From: Sebastes aleutianus
Taxonomy: Eukaryota > Chordata > Actinopteri > Perciformes > Sebastidae
NCBI GenBank assembly: GCA_916700875.1
Contig: CAKAKS010000199.1
Location: forward strand, 87,001 to 151,000
Length of the DNA: 64,000 nucleotides
Direction of reading: 5' to 3'
The translations under genes and the position numbers were made by a program. How positions within the stretch are numbered: position 1 is the stretch's first letter; every line of letters starts with the position of its first letter. Positions 40,701-53,004 of the stretch are shown here, piece after piece. A model generated the notes under the pieces. The model made no database searches and was not told where the DNA came from. It saw nothing but the letters and a program-made list of their open reading frames with translations.

Positions 40701-43700
40701 CTTCTTGGAGCGCAGCAGGTAAGACAGGGGGAGCAATATAGTCAGGAATAAGCGGTTGTGCTTTCTATATGTTCTCTCTTTTAAATTTCTTATGGCAGTA
40801 CCGCTGATATATACAGCACCTGCTTATAGAATGTGCTAACCCATGCCTTACTTTGATATTTTGTAGGGCTATCAACGTTACCGCAATAATAACGCTATAT
40901 GATTTGAGCATATTTCAATGCTAAATGCAGTACCTGTGAGGGTTTCTGGACAATATTTGTCATTGTTTTGTGTTGTTAATTGATTCCCAATAATAGATAT
41001 ATACATACATTTGCATAGAGAAGCATATTTGCCCACTCCCATGTTGATAAGAGTATCAAATACTCGACAAATCTCCCTTCAAGGTACATTATGGACAATC
41101 ATACGATAAATTGTGATTTGATATTTTAATCAATTGACAGCCCTAATATTTTGTTATAAACGATTGCATCTTTTTCTCCCACTCCTTATGTAATCTCTAA
41201 TACAGCAGAGGCACCATAATATTCTTAAACTTACTTTTATACCGGTGGATCCAGAGGGCATCTGTGCCAGGCTGTACACCAAGTTAGACTTGGCTGCCTG
41301 GACATAGGGGTCTGAAAATGACCTGCCATGGAATCGCTTGAAGCCCTGCACCGTGTTCTGACAGTTGGTCACCACCTGGACATGATGGAGGAGGTAAAAG
41401 AGGTGAAAATAAAAAATAAAGTTAGAAGCTTCCACTTTTTTTTGCATTTAATTACAAGGAACTCAAAGGATGTTAACAGGCAACTGCATTGATCTTACCT
41501 GGCTCTTTGCAGCTGCTCCTATAGATCGATTTCGTGGTCCAAATGATACAAATGACCTGGAAGATAACAAATGAAAATGTTAAGCTACAACTTACATGCT
41601 ATTATGGGCAAGCAGCCTGAGTTCATTGTATCGTCCGCCTATTTGTGGATACACCCCAAATCAAGATAGATTTACTTGCCAGTTAAGTTATTACATGGTC
41701 ACATGCCTATACATGACATTCAGAGCCCAACCCACATGAAACTGGACAGACTGTTTCCCATGTCTGCAGTAACAACACTAGCAGTTTGTTTTAGTTTGCA
41801 TAATAGTAAAATTCAATGTGTAATATGAGCTGTGTTAAAATATAAACAGTAACCAATGTAAAAGGGAAATCTTCCACACTGTAGAAAAGTATACTTGTTT
41901 TTTTTACCTAAGATAGATCATAACATTTTTCAAAAAAAGCTTTATTGACACCAGGATAGTGGCTTGTTACGATCTATCTCTCACAGTTCACACAGTGCTT
42001 TATAAATACAGTCTGAAGTGGTGTGGTCAGTCTACTTTTATCTCAGCGGGTTGTGGTCTAAACATGGCTGTCATCATCATGCCTATCAAACACAGATGTC
42101 AGAGCTACAGTCGCCGTCGGCGTAAACACACAGGTGCAGTTGGTGATGTCAAAGAAGGGTCAACACAATACGTCTCCGAGGAAATTGGCTCAATAGGCGC
42201 TGGGCAAAGACTCGACGCAAGACCAGAATAGTAAGATTTATAATGTGGTGTTTTTTAGCTCATTTGTAGTGATGTGAAGGGCAGAACACAGGGATAGAAA
42301 AACATTCAGATAAAATTAAAATAAACTCAAGAAATAAAATGAAAGTGATAAAGATGGAAAGTTATTATAATACATTTAAGGACTATTTAACAAAAAGTAT
42401 ACACTATTTTGTTTGGCTAAATTTTTAAAAAGCAATGGTCATCACTCTTTTGTTTTTATTAAACATTAGATCTAAAAAAAAATAAAAATCAAGAACCTCC
42501 CTATCACAAGATACCCATTAAAAGAAAGTACCAGAGGCCAGTTTGGCCTCTGGTACTTTCTTTTTTTAATTGAATTGAACTTTGTTTTTTGTTCTTTATC
42601 CTTTTTGCATCTGCAGTGAGTGAGGGTAGAGTCGAGGGTGTTTTGGGGGAAAAATACCAAAATATGGAGGGACAATTCTTTACATTTGTGCTCTATTTGT
42701 ACGTTTCTATACACCTGTTGTTACTCCCAATAAATTATTACAGGGAAAAAAAACTAATGTTTTATTTAACCAATAGCCAAAAACCCAAAGGTCAGATATA
42801 ATCTGAAAAAATAGAAAGAAACAAGCCACTCTTTACCATTTTATTCTGTAATCAGCAGTGTTTTTTTATACACAAAATGATGTTAATTTAATTTTAAAAG
42901 TCATTATCTATTATCGGTCTGTCCATTGGCTAATCCAATAAATCTAATTATTTCAGTAGTAAGAGTCACCAAAAATCTCAGTTAATGTTTCCTATTCATT
43001 TTATAACAATAACAATGTTAACAAATAAAAAAAAATACTAAAATACTCATTTATAGAGCCTCAGTGGCTTAAATGTTGGTTTCAATTTAAAATACTTCCT
43101 ATGACTTGGTATTAAGTTAATCATTTAGCCTAAAGAGGCCTATTTATTTTCTCCTACAGTTCAAGAAATAATCTTTTGTTATACACTGAGTTAACAAATA
43201 CTAACTTTATTCAGAAACAATGAATTACACACTTTTTAATATAACACCTGAATGGATTTCTATTCTTTTTCCCCATCAAAACCTGCAAGACTTTAAAAAA
43301 AAATAAAATCAATGGAGAAAAAAAAAAGCTGCTGCAGGATACAGTCTATTCATTTGTTATAAGCAGTCATAGACATGTCAACACTGTACAAAGACAACCT
43401 TGAAAATCCATTATGATTATGTACACTATGTTAACACTGTGTGTACAACGTGTGCCTTATCAGCCGAATGAGCTGAACACCTGAAAAAGGTACAACAACT
43501 TGCTAGAATATTCCAACAAGCTGTTGGATGCTTTTATAACAATAACAATGTTAACAAATTAAAAAACAAATACCAAAATGCTCCTTTAAATCCATGAAGT
43601 TAAGATATGTTCATTTATAGACCCTCAGTGGCTTAAATGTTGGTTTCAATTTAAAATACTTTCTATGACTTGGTATAAAGTTAATAATTTAACCTAAAGA

Positions 43701-44815
43701 GGCCTGTTTCTTTTCTCCTACAGTTCAAGAAATCATGTTTTGTGTTACAAATACTAACGTTATTCAGAAACAATGAATGACACACTTTTTAATATAAGAC
43801 CTGAATGGGTTGCATGGATTTTTTTTTTTCCACATCACTTTAAAAAACTAAAATCAATAGAGAAAAAAAAGCTGATGAGATAACACAACACCTCAAAATG
43901 GTATTTAGCTGCAGGATACAGTCTACTAATTTGCTATAAGCAGTCAAAGACATGTCAACACTGTACAAACGACGCCAAAGACCCCTTGAAATCCATTATG
44001 ATTATGTACACTATTCTGTCCATTGGCTAATCCAATAAATCTAATTGTTACAGTAGTAAGAGTCACCAAAAATCTCAGTTTCCTATTCATTTTATAACAA
44101 TAACAATGTAAACAAATAAATGAAAAATTAGAAAAATAAGATATGTTCATTTATAGAGCCTCAGTGGCTTAAATGTTGGGTTCAATTTAATTTCTGAAAT
44201 CCATTATGATTATGTCCACTATGTTAACACTGTGGGTACAACGTGTGCCTTACACGATATAAAACAACCAAAAAATGACAAAATTCCTTAAAAAATAAAT
44301 ATATTTTTCAAAAGTTAAGACAAACAGTTTATATATTTAATACAAATCATAAAACTCTTGAAAAAGGTGCGAAAACTTGCTAGAATATTCCAACAAGCTT
44401 GGATGCTGTCGTCATCGTTGAGAACATAACGCCTCGTTTGCCACACGAGGGCACACCAGTTGGGCGGGGCTTTCCTTTCGCCCTCAAGACACAGTAACAG
44501 TACGGGGAACACCGCCCGCCCTTAGTTCGCCGGGCGACTAAAAGCATGTTTTCAAACTATACAGTAACGGTAATTAAAACTGTGAGCTTCGATAACTAGC
44601 TAGCTAGCTCTAGCTAGAGAACAAAACCCCTCTCTTCTGTAGCTAGCTGTTAACCTCTAAAATACCCAATAAATCCAGTAAATAATATCTGTATTTTTAT
44701 GTACTTACGGTGTGCATCTGTCGCTGTACTCGTTAGCGACGGTCTCGATCCCTCCGGCTCTGGCTACAGCTACATAGCAGCTCTGAAAGCCCAGATCAAA
44801 TCCCACCACTGACAT
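28786..44815 (-). CDS. hspa4: Heat shock 70 kDa protein 4 (Hsp110/Apg-2 type chaperone), 19 coding exons, 836 aa
   Basis: Cytosolic Hsp110-class protein that acts as nucleotide exchange factor for Hsp70 and as a holdase in protein disaggregation. Coding exons on the minus strand: 44709-44815, 41499-41556, 41235-41375, 39952-40074, 38914-39013, 38387-38520, 37737-37981, 37290-37366, 36865-37016, 35840-35946, 35202-35335, 33950-34131, 33052-33135, 31979-32128, 31334-31459, 31102-31209, 30587-30706, 30291-30452 and 28786-28986 (2511 nt, all phases consistent). The N-terminal ATPase domain starts MSVVGFDLGFQSCYVAVA and runs through about residue 380 (ELSTTLNADEAVARGCALQ). A substrate-binding beta domain, an acidic insertion (EGEESTETD, SETEDME) and an alpha-helical domain follow. 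The C-terminus ends KLPEMDID as in HSPA4. Human HSPA4 is 840 aa. HSPH1 and HSPA4L are less likely given this tail and the zcchc10 neighbour. Intron 1 (41557-44708) is long and repeat-rich. Confidence 0.97.
29255..29519. repeat. Teleost interspersed repeat in hspa4 last intron
   Basis: Contains TTCTTGAGTTATGGCCAAAA, GTGAGGTCACAGTGAC and AATCTAATCAGTTCATCTTTG, a consensus I associate with a very common but unclassified teleost repeat. Confidence 0.5.
29519..30105. mobile_element. DNA-transposon remnant with CACACCAA / TTGGTGTG ends
   Basis: Left end AGGCCCAGACACACCAAACCG and right end CAGCTTGGTGTGTCGG are inverted relatives. GC-rich relative to the intron, no intact ORF. Confidence 0.6.
32640..32750. 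repeat. Transposon fragment (CCTGTACTACGAAGC type)
   Basis: GAGGCCTGTACTACGAAGCAGG and the related TCCTACGAGGGTGGTTCGC are end-type motifs of a common teleost DNA transposon. Only a fragment, in an hspa4 intron. Confidence 0.45.
34670..35166. mobile_element. hAT-type MITE in an hspa4 intron
   Basis: Starts TAGGGCTGTCAATCAG and ends TTTGACATCCCTA. Flanks GTAATTAC / GTAATTCT suggest a decayed 8-bp duplication. The right edge is 35 bases from a coding exon. An inverted relative is at 40864-41145. Confidence 0.75.
36131..36705. repeat. Degenerate transposon remnant
   Basis: Sequence with ATCGCAATATATC, GTATCGTGATTCCAACCCC and similar words seen in hAT-type elements. No clear ends or target-site duplication. 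It lies in an hspa4 intron. Confidence 0.4.
40864..41145. mobile_element. hAT-type MITE with perfect 8-bp target-site duplication
   Basis: Starts TAGGGCTATCAACG and ends TTGACAGCCCTA, flanked by ATATTTTG on both sides (40856-40863, 41146-41153). The interior matches 34670-35166 in inverted orientation (CAGTACCTGTGAGGGTTTCTG). 282 bases; 89 bases from the third coding exon of hspa4. Confidence 0.85.
42064..42231 (+). CDS. Unrecognised 55-aa Arg-rich ORF in hspa4 intron 1
   Basis: An intronless ORF on the strand opposite hspa4, inside its first intron. The ATG at 42064 sits in a favourable context (AACATGG). The product is basic in the middle (SYSRRRRKHTG) and then more acidic, ending RLDARPE. 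It is rich in CpG within AT-rich intron DNA. A TATA-like TATAAATA lies about 60 bases upstream (42001-42008), and AATAAA hexamers lie about 90-110 bases past the stop (near 42321-42340). Together these resemble a compact small gene, but the ORF is short, I do not recognise a family, and chance or a repeat fragment remains possible. The open frame extends upstream to 41959, but the CpG-rich part starts at this ATG. Confidence 0.25.
   Translation: MAVIIMPIKHRCQSYSRRRRKHTGAVGDVKEGSTQYVSEEIGSIGAGQRLDARPE
42920..44260. repeat. Segmental tandem duplication in hspa4 intron 1
   Basis: The block TTATAACAATAACAATGTTAACAAAT ... CCTCAGTGGCTTAAATG ... TTCAAGAAAT starts near 43003, 43535 and 44092 (spacing about 530-560). 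A second block (GACATGTCAACACTGTACAAA ... ATCCATTATGATTATGT) recurs near 43373, 43951 and 44200. Copies differ by small indels, and the last is partial. Confidence 0.8.
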
Positions 44816-45051
44816 CTTACCAGCGTCTTCTAGCTATAACGCTGTGTACAGGTCGACTTACAAAGATAAAACGGCTTTAAAAAGATGTAAAAAGTGTGTA
44901 GCACTGTATTAAGTATGGCTCCTTCTGGTCATAATCCCCACACTGACTATAACCGGACCGGTGTCTCTGATCTGTGCTGGCAGGCTGCAGCAGCAAGGTG
45001 GTTTAACTGACTTCTCGCCCGTCTCGCCGGGAGTTATCGCGAGATTTTGCA
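44816..45051 (-). promoter_or_regulatory. hspa4: Putative hspa4 promoter and 5' UTR
   Basis: Unique, fairly GC-rich sequence between the hspa4 ATG and the repeat array that begins at about 45052. It carries TCGCGAGA (45037-45044), the core of a palindromic motif of TATA-less housekeeping promoters, and several CpGs. I saw no convincing heat-shock element (inverted GAA triplets), which fits constitutive expression. The transcription start is inferred. Confidence 0.4.
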
Positions 45052-45655
45052 GTGCTTCCAGATATCTCTAGACCTTTCTATAACCATGTGGATGACTAGT
45101 TCTACAATATTCGAGGTTTTTAGGGGGGAACATATTTTGAGATTTCTAACTATTGCTGGGCATTTATTTTCTTTTAAGGTAGATTTTTTTGGGGGTAATA
45201 ATGTAAATGAATATAGGAAAGCATCCAGGAATTTACAGGCGTTATAGCTATTGCATTTTTTTATTATTGAAAAGAATTCCTTGTTAGATTTGTATTATTT
45301 GCATTGTATTGACAATAAATGAATAAAATCTAACAAGGAGAAAAATATCTCTAGATATCTCTGAACGTTTCTATAACCATGTGGATGACTGTTCTCCAAT
45401 ATTCAAGGTTTTTAGGGGGGACATATTTTGAGATTTCTGACTATTGCTGGGCATGTTACTTATATTATGACATATGAATGATAGATGGAATTTCATTCAT
45501 TCATTCATTCATTCATTCTCATTGTGCAATATCATTTTCCAAATGAAATGTGAGTGGCAGCTATATATTTAGCAATACTTGCCCCGGTTGTTACTATCAT
45601 TTTGATATAGGAGCGATAACTATACTTGCCATATAAACTAGTATATAAACTAGTA

Positions 45656-45692
<37 letters not shown>

Positions 45693-48110
45693 TGGGTAAG
45701 TATTGGTATTACAAATATATTATTATATTAATTAATATATTTATTTTAGTTTTTTTCCTGTGTATTAAACGTATTGATGGGTCTCCTGCCGTCATATGAT
45801 AAAAATGTTGAAATTAAATATAGAATAAAAAAGAATTCTCCTCAAACATATTTTTTTGGGCCCATGAATGGTAACAAAGTCAGTATTCAAGGTTTAGGGG
45901 AACATTTTTTGAGATTTCTGACTATTGAGAGATAATTTCTGGGTTTTAAGATTTACTGTGAATGCAAAATGCAATAAAGAAATCAAGGACTGATTGTTTT
46001 GATAATGCCTGGGATCAACTCTAGGTGGGAAAATAAAAATAGACTGTGCTGCACGAGGGTGTTGAAAGTATGAAGTCATATTTTACAGCCTACTACAAAC
46101 GCTTGAGTGAACAAACCACATTAACACATTTCATTTTACAATTTTGTAACTTTGCAATATTATTAATATTATTTACTACATTTTTAAAAATGATTTTAAA
46201 TGTCATCTAACACAAGTGCATATAAGCATGACACTGTTTTTTAAGCAGTTAAACAGGGAATGCAACATTTAAGATTAACTATTGTAAGTTTTGTTAAAGG
46301 ATGATAGTTAACTACACGATGTCTGTACAAAAGGTTTATCTAAACTTGTGAGTTTTACTTTTTTTTAATAAACCAAAATGGGAAGGATATACAACATTTA
46401 AAAACCTTACTTTTTATGCATTGTAAATAAAATAAAGTATAACATGTTTTGTTGGTTGGATTAAAATGCTTTTTAAGAACCCATGAAATAAAAAAGAGAG
46501 ATGATGATATGTACATGCAGCTCAGACAAAAACTAAAAATGGGTGGGTGTAATGACAGTTGAATGGTGGGAGGGATGCACTGCGTTGGTGACACAGATAA
46601 CCAAATGCTCAACCTCAGCAACTGTTTGCACAGTATCTGAAGATATGGACAAAAAACAAAGACATGAAGGTATAGTCCTTTATTATCAGTATGCTCATTG
46701 TAAATTACTGGGAAGTTTTTTTTTCTTTTAAGGTAGATTTTTGGGGGGTAATGTAATGTAAATGAATATAGGAAAGCATCCTGGAATTTACAGCCGTATA
46801 TATATATATTTACATATATATATATATATATATATATATTACTAGTTTATATACTAGTTTATATGGCAAGTATAGTTATCGCTCCTATATCAAAATGATA
46901 GTAACAACCGGGGCAAGTATTGCTAAATATATAGCTGCCACTCACATTTCATTTGGAAAATGATATTTCACAATGAGAATGAATGAATGAATGAATTAAT
47001 TAATGAAATTCCACCTATCATTCATATGTCATAATATAAGTAACATGCCCAGCAATAGTCAGAAATCTCAAAATATGTTCCCCCCTAAAAACCTTGAATA
47101 TTGGAGAACAGTCATCCACATGGTTATAGAAAGGTTCAGAGATATCTAGAGATATTTTTGTCCTTGTTGGATTTTATTCATTTATTGTCAATACAATGCA
47201 AATAATACAAATCTAACAAGGAATTATTTTCAATAATAAAAAATGCAATAGCTATAACGGCTGTAAATTCCTGGATGCTTTCCTATATTCATTTACATTA
47301 TTACCCCCAAACAAAATCTACCTTAAAAGAAAAAAATGCCCAGCAATAGTCAGAAATCTCAAAATATGTTCCCCCCTAAAAACCTTGAATATTGGAGAAC
47401 AGTCCTCCACATGGTTATAGAAAGGTTCAGAGATATCTAGAGATATTTTTGTCCTTGTTGGATTTTATTCATTTATTGTCAATACAATGCAAATAATACA
47501 AATCTAACAAGGAATTATTTTCAATAATAAAAAATGCAATAGCTATAACGGCTGTAAATTCCTGGATGCTTTCCTATATTCATTTACATTATTACCCACA
47601 AAAAATCTACCTTAAAAGAAAAAAAATGCCCAGCAATAGTCAGAAATCTCAAAATATGTTCCCCCCTAAAAACCTTGAATATTGTAGAACTAGTCATCCA
47701 CATGGTTATAGAAAGGTCTAGAGATATCTAGAGATATTTTTGTCCTTGTTGGATTTTATTCATTTATTGTCAATACAATGCAAATAATACAAATCTAACA
47801 AGGAATTATTTTCAATAATAAAAAATGCAATAGCTATAACGCCTGTAAATTCCTGGATGCTTTCCTATATTCATTTACATTATTACCCACAAAAAATCTA
47901 CCTTAAAAGAAAAAAAATGCCCAGCAATAGTCAGAAATCTCAAAATATGTTCCCCCCTAAAAACCTTGAATATTGTAGAACAGTCCTCCACATGGTTATA
48001 GAAAGGTCTAGAGATATCTAGAGATATTTCTGTCCTTGTTAGATTTTATTCATTTATTGTCAATACAATGCAAATAATACAAATCTAACAAGGAATTCTT
48101 TTCAATAATA
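45052..48110. repeat. Large inverted repeat made of ~290-bp tandem units between hspa4 and zcchc10
   Basis: A ~290-bp unit (with CCATGTGGATGA, AACATATTTTGAGATTTCTGACTATTGCTGGGCAT, AAAGCATCC GGAATTTACAG and TTGACAATAAATGAATAAAAT) appears about 1.3 times forward at 45052-45458. Inverted, it appears four times in tandem at about 47047-48110 (period 290-291, copies nearly identical). The adjoining 45459-45690 (CATTCATT run, CAATACTTGCCCCGGTTGTTACT, ATAAACTAGTATATAAACTAG) is matched inverted at 46830-47046. Two forward fragments lie in the spacer (about 45880-45930 and 46720-46797). No coding capacity; class unknown to me. Confidence 0.9.
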
Positions 48111-48179
48111 TATATAAATATAAATTATAGATTATTTATTTATTTGAGTTTTTTTAAATAAAATACATAGCTGCAGTAG

Positions 48180-48271
48180 ACCACAGTTGCCAATAGGAGG
48201 CACTGCGTACAACAAGCTTACCGGAAATAGCTACTTCTGAAAGCAACAAAGAAGAAATAGTAAACTGCAAC
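48180..48271 (+). promoter_or_regulatory. zcchc10: Putative zcchc10 promoter / 5' UTR
   Basis: Unique sequence between the end of the repeat array and the zcchc10 ATG. It includes an ETS-type core ACCGGAAAT near 48221 and a good start context (GCAACATGG). No TATA box at a useful distance. Confidence 0.4.
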
Positions 48272-48911
48272 ATGGCGACTCCCATGCATAGAATAATAGC
48301 CAGGAGGCAAGCGTGAGTATAACCCAGATAAATACATACTTAATGTGTTGTTTTCATCCTTCTGTGAACACAGCGGGCTTTAAAACACTCATAACTCAGA
48401 GCTCGTCGAGCTTCTTGTTAGATAAAGGGGGTAAAATAGCAACCCTGCCGGGCTTTAGTGGAGCACTAATGCGCCACGGTGTTCCTCCTCAGTACTGAGT
48501 TATTATTCATCTATAGGACACTTTATCTGTCCTCAAACATCTAGTTAGTCTCTGAACTCGTTACTGATGTGTTTAATTAAACTAATAACCAACAAGAGTT
48601 GCGTTTATTTGAGATTTTAGTGTAAGATATGTCAAGTATAACAATAACTAACTGTGTGTTTTCAGTGCAAGTTGTCGACTGAAATATGAGTTTTATGAGT
48701 GTTTCACTTCAGGACTGAGTCACATGGCTGAAACATCACGATAATACTGTTTCAGTATCGACATATAACCATCGTAATATCAGTTATGATGTGATAAATC
48801 ACGACTTCAAAATTCCTTTGTATTTCCTTTTTTCATTGTTAATGCAGTTAGTGAACCTGAACCAAAGCTGTTGCCCTAGCAACAGATGCAATGAAAAGGT
48901 CTATATACAAC

Positions 48912-48942
<31 letters not shown>

Positions 48943-51900
48943 TAACTTTATTGATCCCGAGGGAGATTCAAGTTTCCAGCATCACAGTTCCATAGTGCAA
49001 AACATGTTAGTAAAAAAGTTAGTAGTGCAAAGTACAAAAAACTATACCAGATATAAAAATACAAGGAGATGAAGAAAACTGTTCAAAGTGAATATAGTGC
49101 AGGGTAACAGCTGTGATACATGACTATTAAAAAAGTGAATATAGTGCAGAAGAGATTGTTAAAAATGAGTATAGTGCAGAGTAACTCCAGTTGCTTAGTC
49201 TATGAAAGTGCACTGCATTATTATCTGTCCTGCAGACCGTCCTCCTTTGTCCCCCTCCTCCTTAGAGAGGTGTTGTACAGTTTGATGGCTCGGGGGACAA
49301 AGGATTTCCTGAGTCTGTCTGTGGAGCACTTGGGGAGCAGCAGCCTGCCGCTAAACGAGCTCCTCTGTTTGGTGATGACGGCGTGCAGAGGATGGCTGGC
49401 TTTGTCCAGTATGGCCAGCAGTCTGTTGAGTGCATGCACATACTCCAGGAGATGTGAAAATACAGACTGTAGAATGTTTCACCAGCTACAAAGCTGTACT
49501 TTGCAGAAAAGTCGTTCTTAACAATTCATTTACACTCGACCGATAACAAGGAAATGTAGCCGCAACAGTGACGATTTGTTATTGTATTGACTGTTGTTCA
49601 TTCAGATTTGTCTGTTTTATTGCATACAGGGAGGCAAACAAACAACATGTGCGTTGCCAGAAGTGTTTGGAGTTGGGACACTGGACCTATGAATGCACAG
49701 GGAAGCGGAAATACGTGCACAGACCGTCAAGAACAGTTGAGATGAAAAAGAAACTCAAGGAGGATGAAAACAAACCCCTCAGCATCACTGGGTAAGGCGA
49801 CTTTATCAGTGCATTGATTCTATTTTATGCTTATAAAACACATGAGTCATTGAGTCAATAGAGTGCTATTGGGTGATCTAGTGGAGCTCCTTTAGCATCC
49901 AGGCGTATATCAGACTTGTCAAAGGAATCTGGAGACCATTTTTTTCCTCACTGGCAATGCTGTGGTTGCCTGTGCATCCAACAGCGTTCAGATGAAACGT
50001 CTGCCTTTTTGGCTCAGTATTAATTTGGTCACAAGCCAGAAGCCTTTAAATACGCAGAGAAGTTGGTGTTCACACCTTTTGGCTTCTCATTTATCTGCTC
50101 TGCTAAGCGGTCTTGAGTGAGGTGGACGGCCAGACTGAAATCATTTTTCTGGTCGTCTTAGTCAGTCAAGGGATTTGGCTCATCAGAGGAACGACAAGGG
50201 TGTCAAACTAAGCTGAGATGTGGTGTTGTAAAGCACTGTGTATCATGGAGAAACAGTTTCTGACCCACACTAATCAATTGGTCTGTATATTAACTGGAGC
50301 CACTGTTATAGATAAGGACACAGAGAGAGTATAGGATACTGGGCTCCAGTGACACCTGCTGGTTTGCAAAACGTATAGCAGCCCTTCAAGACGGGCCGGA
50401 GCACTATCTCTGTTATTAGTTGTTTTAGTTTCATATGTGTGCAATAAATGTTTTACAAGCCTGCATGTTATCATTAAATCTGTAAAACTTTTGTGCAGAG
50501 GCGTTAAATTCAGATGGTACTGTGCAATATGTTACAGTGAAATAATGAATTAATGCATTGTCCAAAAATCCTGCATATAAAATATTTTTGCTGACACAAA
50601 ACCTTAACGTACCGTATTGATGTAGTTTAGGCCCAGTGTCACTGCAGGCTCATCTGTTTATATGAATCGCAATGTGATGTAACTAGACAATGATATTCAT
50701 TAAATGAGCTTGTTCATTTTAGAGCATGATTACTTGGTATCATGTGGAAATGTTATCATAATTATGCCTTTCTAGTTTACATCGTCATATTTCTCAATTA
50801 TTCTCTTCTCATCTCACGAATGTGTTTATCACAAAGTTCAGCCAAAACTTTCGAAACAGAATGAGGCGCTTTCCGAAGCACCAGTGATGTTTGAAGCTTC
50901 GGACGTCGATCAGTCACGTGGTACACAAGCTCCGACACAATGTATTTTAACATCTCGGTTCACAGTAGTGAAACAAGCTTTGGTATCATTTGCCCATCTC
51001 CACTATACTGTGAATCTGTCACTGTACAAAAACTGACCCATGAGCTGAGGACATTGCTGTTGTTATTTATCGCCATCTAGAGGACATAATGATAAATACA
51101 GCCTCAGAGTTACTGGTGAAGAATATTGCACATTATTGTTTTTTGTCAATGATCAGATGTAGGTTCTTGGACAAAATTGATAACTATGCACTAAAAAACA
51201 TTGTTAATTTTTGTCCAGTGTCCATTCCATGTAAAAAAAGAAAAAGAAAAAAGCATTACTTGTGAGTACTGGCCCAATTCAAGCTCAGATAATAATAATA
51301 ATATGTCACTAAAGCTCTTTCTTTTGTTCTCTTTACAGACCAGGAACTGAAGGCTCCAGTGAGAAGAAAGTTAAAAAGAAGTAAGTATACTAAACCATAT
51401 TGTGACAGTGTTGGATGTTTTGGCTCTAAACAATATGATGTGAAACAAGTACTAGAAGTGCATGTTTTATGTACAATATACTTCAAAATACTTAAATATA
51501 GACACACAGTTCTTTTTGCCCCTTTGGCCAAATTATACTTTCACTCTTTTATATTTTTGTTTGAGGTTCAATAAAAAGGTTTCTATAAGTCTGAACCATT
51601 TTGACATTGTAGTAATCTGCTACATTTTAATATTAAAAACATTAATTTACACATGTTTGTAGTAGTAGTAGTCATACAGAGTGGCAACTAGATGGAATGT
51701 TTTAGTCTTGAAGATTCAAGAGGCTCTTTCAGTTCCGCTGACTGGAGTCAATTTGTTTGGGTCATCATTCACACATGTCACACCAGGGTTGATAAGGTCA
51801 CATGTGAGTTGTTGGAGTCACAAGAAAGGCACGTGAGAGTCGTAGTCACGGGAGTTTAAGTCTGAATTGGTGTTAGAGAATCTGCTTAAGAAGGGATGTT

Positions 51901-52941
51901 CGGAAGGCATTTCCAGCGTTACTACTGTCCCACTCTTGATTTAAAGCCCAAACTGTAGAAGTCTATCTTTGAACATTGTTGATAGAAGTGTGACGTAACA
52001 GCTCCCTCTAGTGGACACTATTGAAGACTGTGAGCCACCACAGTTTGTTAAGCCTAATGTCCTAATATGTTTAACATTTTCTTTGTTAACTTAAATTTTT
52101 CCCAGTTTTTTTGTGTTTTACTGTTGATAATCACATCTATATATTTAATGTATGAGATATGACGCCATATATAGATATGTATAGATACGATGACATATTA
52201 TTGTAGTGACATAGTAAGAAAAGCACAGGTGTTACTAATAACATTAATAATGGCTCTGTTCTACAAGTAAACCGTGACAGTGAGCCAGCATGCACAGTAC
52301 TATGACCCCTTAAACTGAAGCAGCTAAATGGAATTCAGCCGTCATTCATTTTATAATTTACACCTCTGCTTTTTCTACTGCGACATGTCAAAATGTCTTC
52401 CAGAAAAAAAAAGGCCTTTACTTTTAAGCACTTAACCCCCACTCTCGTTTCCTTATCATTCCCCAATGAATCAGTTTTGTAGACCTTTTTCACAGCGGAC
52501 GTTGTGACGTGTCAGACACAGGTGGAACTAATAACCTTAACGATGTGGATATTTCAGTGCTGTGCAGCAATTAATAAGGCTATTAGCTACACCTGTGTTT
52601 GCCAAGTCACAATGTCTGCAGTGACAAAGGGTCTCTTCAAGTTTCATTTCACTCCACATTTTTCCTCTGGTCATGTCCCGTCACCTCCCACCAGACACAC
52701 TGACTTGCATCGTCACAGGTTCAAAATGAACTTGTGGCTATTGACTACAAAAATAAAGTCACCAAACAGGTATTACAGTGTATAATTTAACGTTGGACTT
52801 TAGCATCTCTATAGACAGTTTGGCTCCAGCATAAATTATGGTGTTGTGTCATGTTTAATTGCTTTATTTGTTCTGGAGTGGCAGGCCGTAGTTGTGTGTT
52901 GGTGGGAGGAGCAGATGCCATCAGATCGAGAGTGTGTGTGT

Positions 52942-53004
<63 letters not shown>

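Noticed and set aside
44816..45051. Heat-shock elements upstream of hspa4
   Set aside because: No run of inverted GAA/TTC triplets with proper 2-base spacing could be found by eye.
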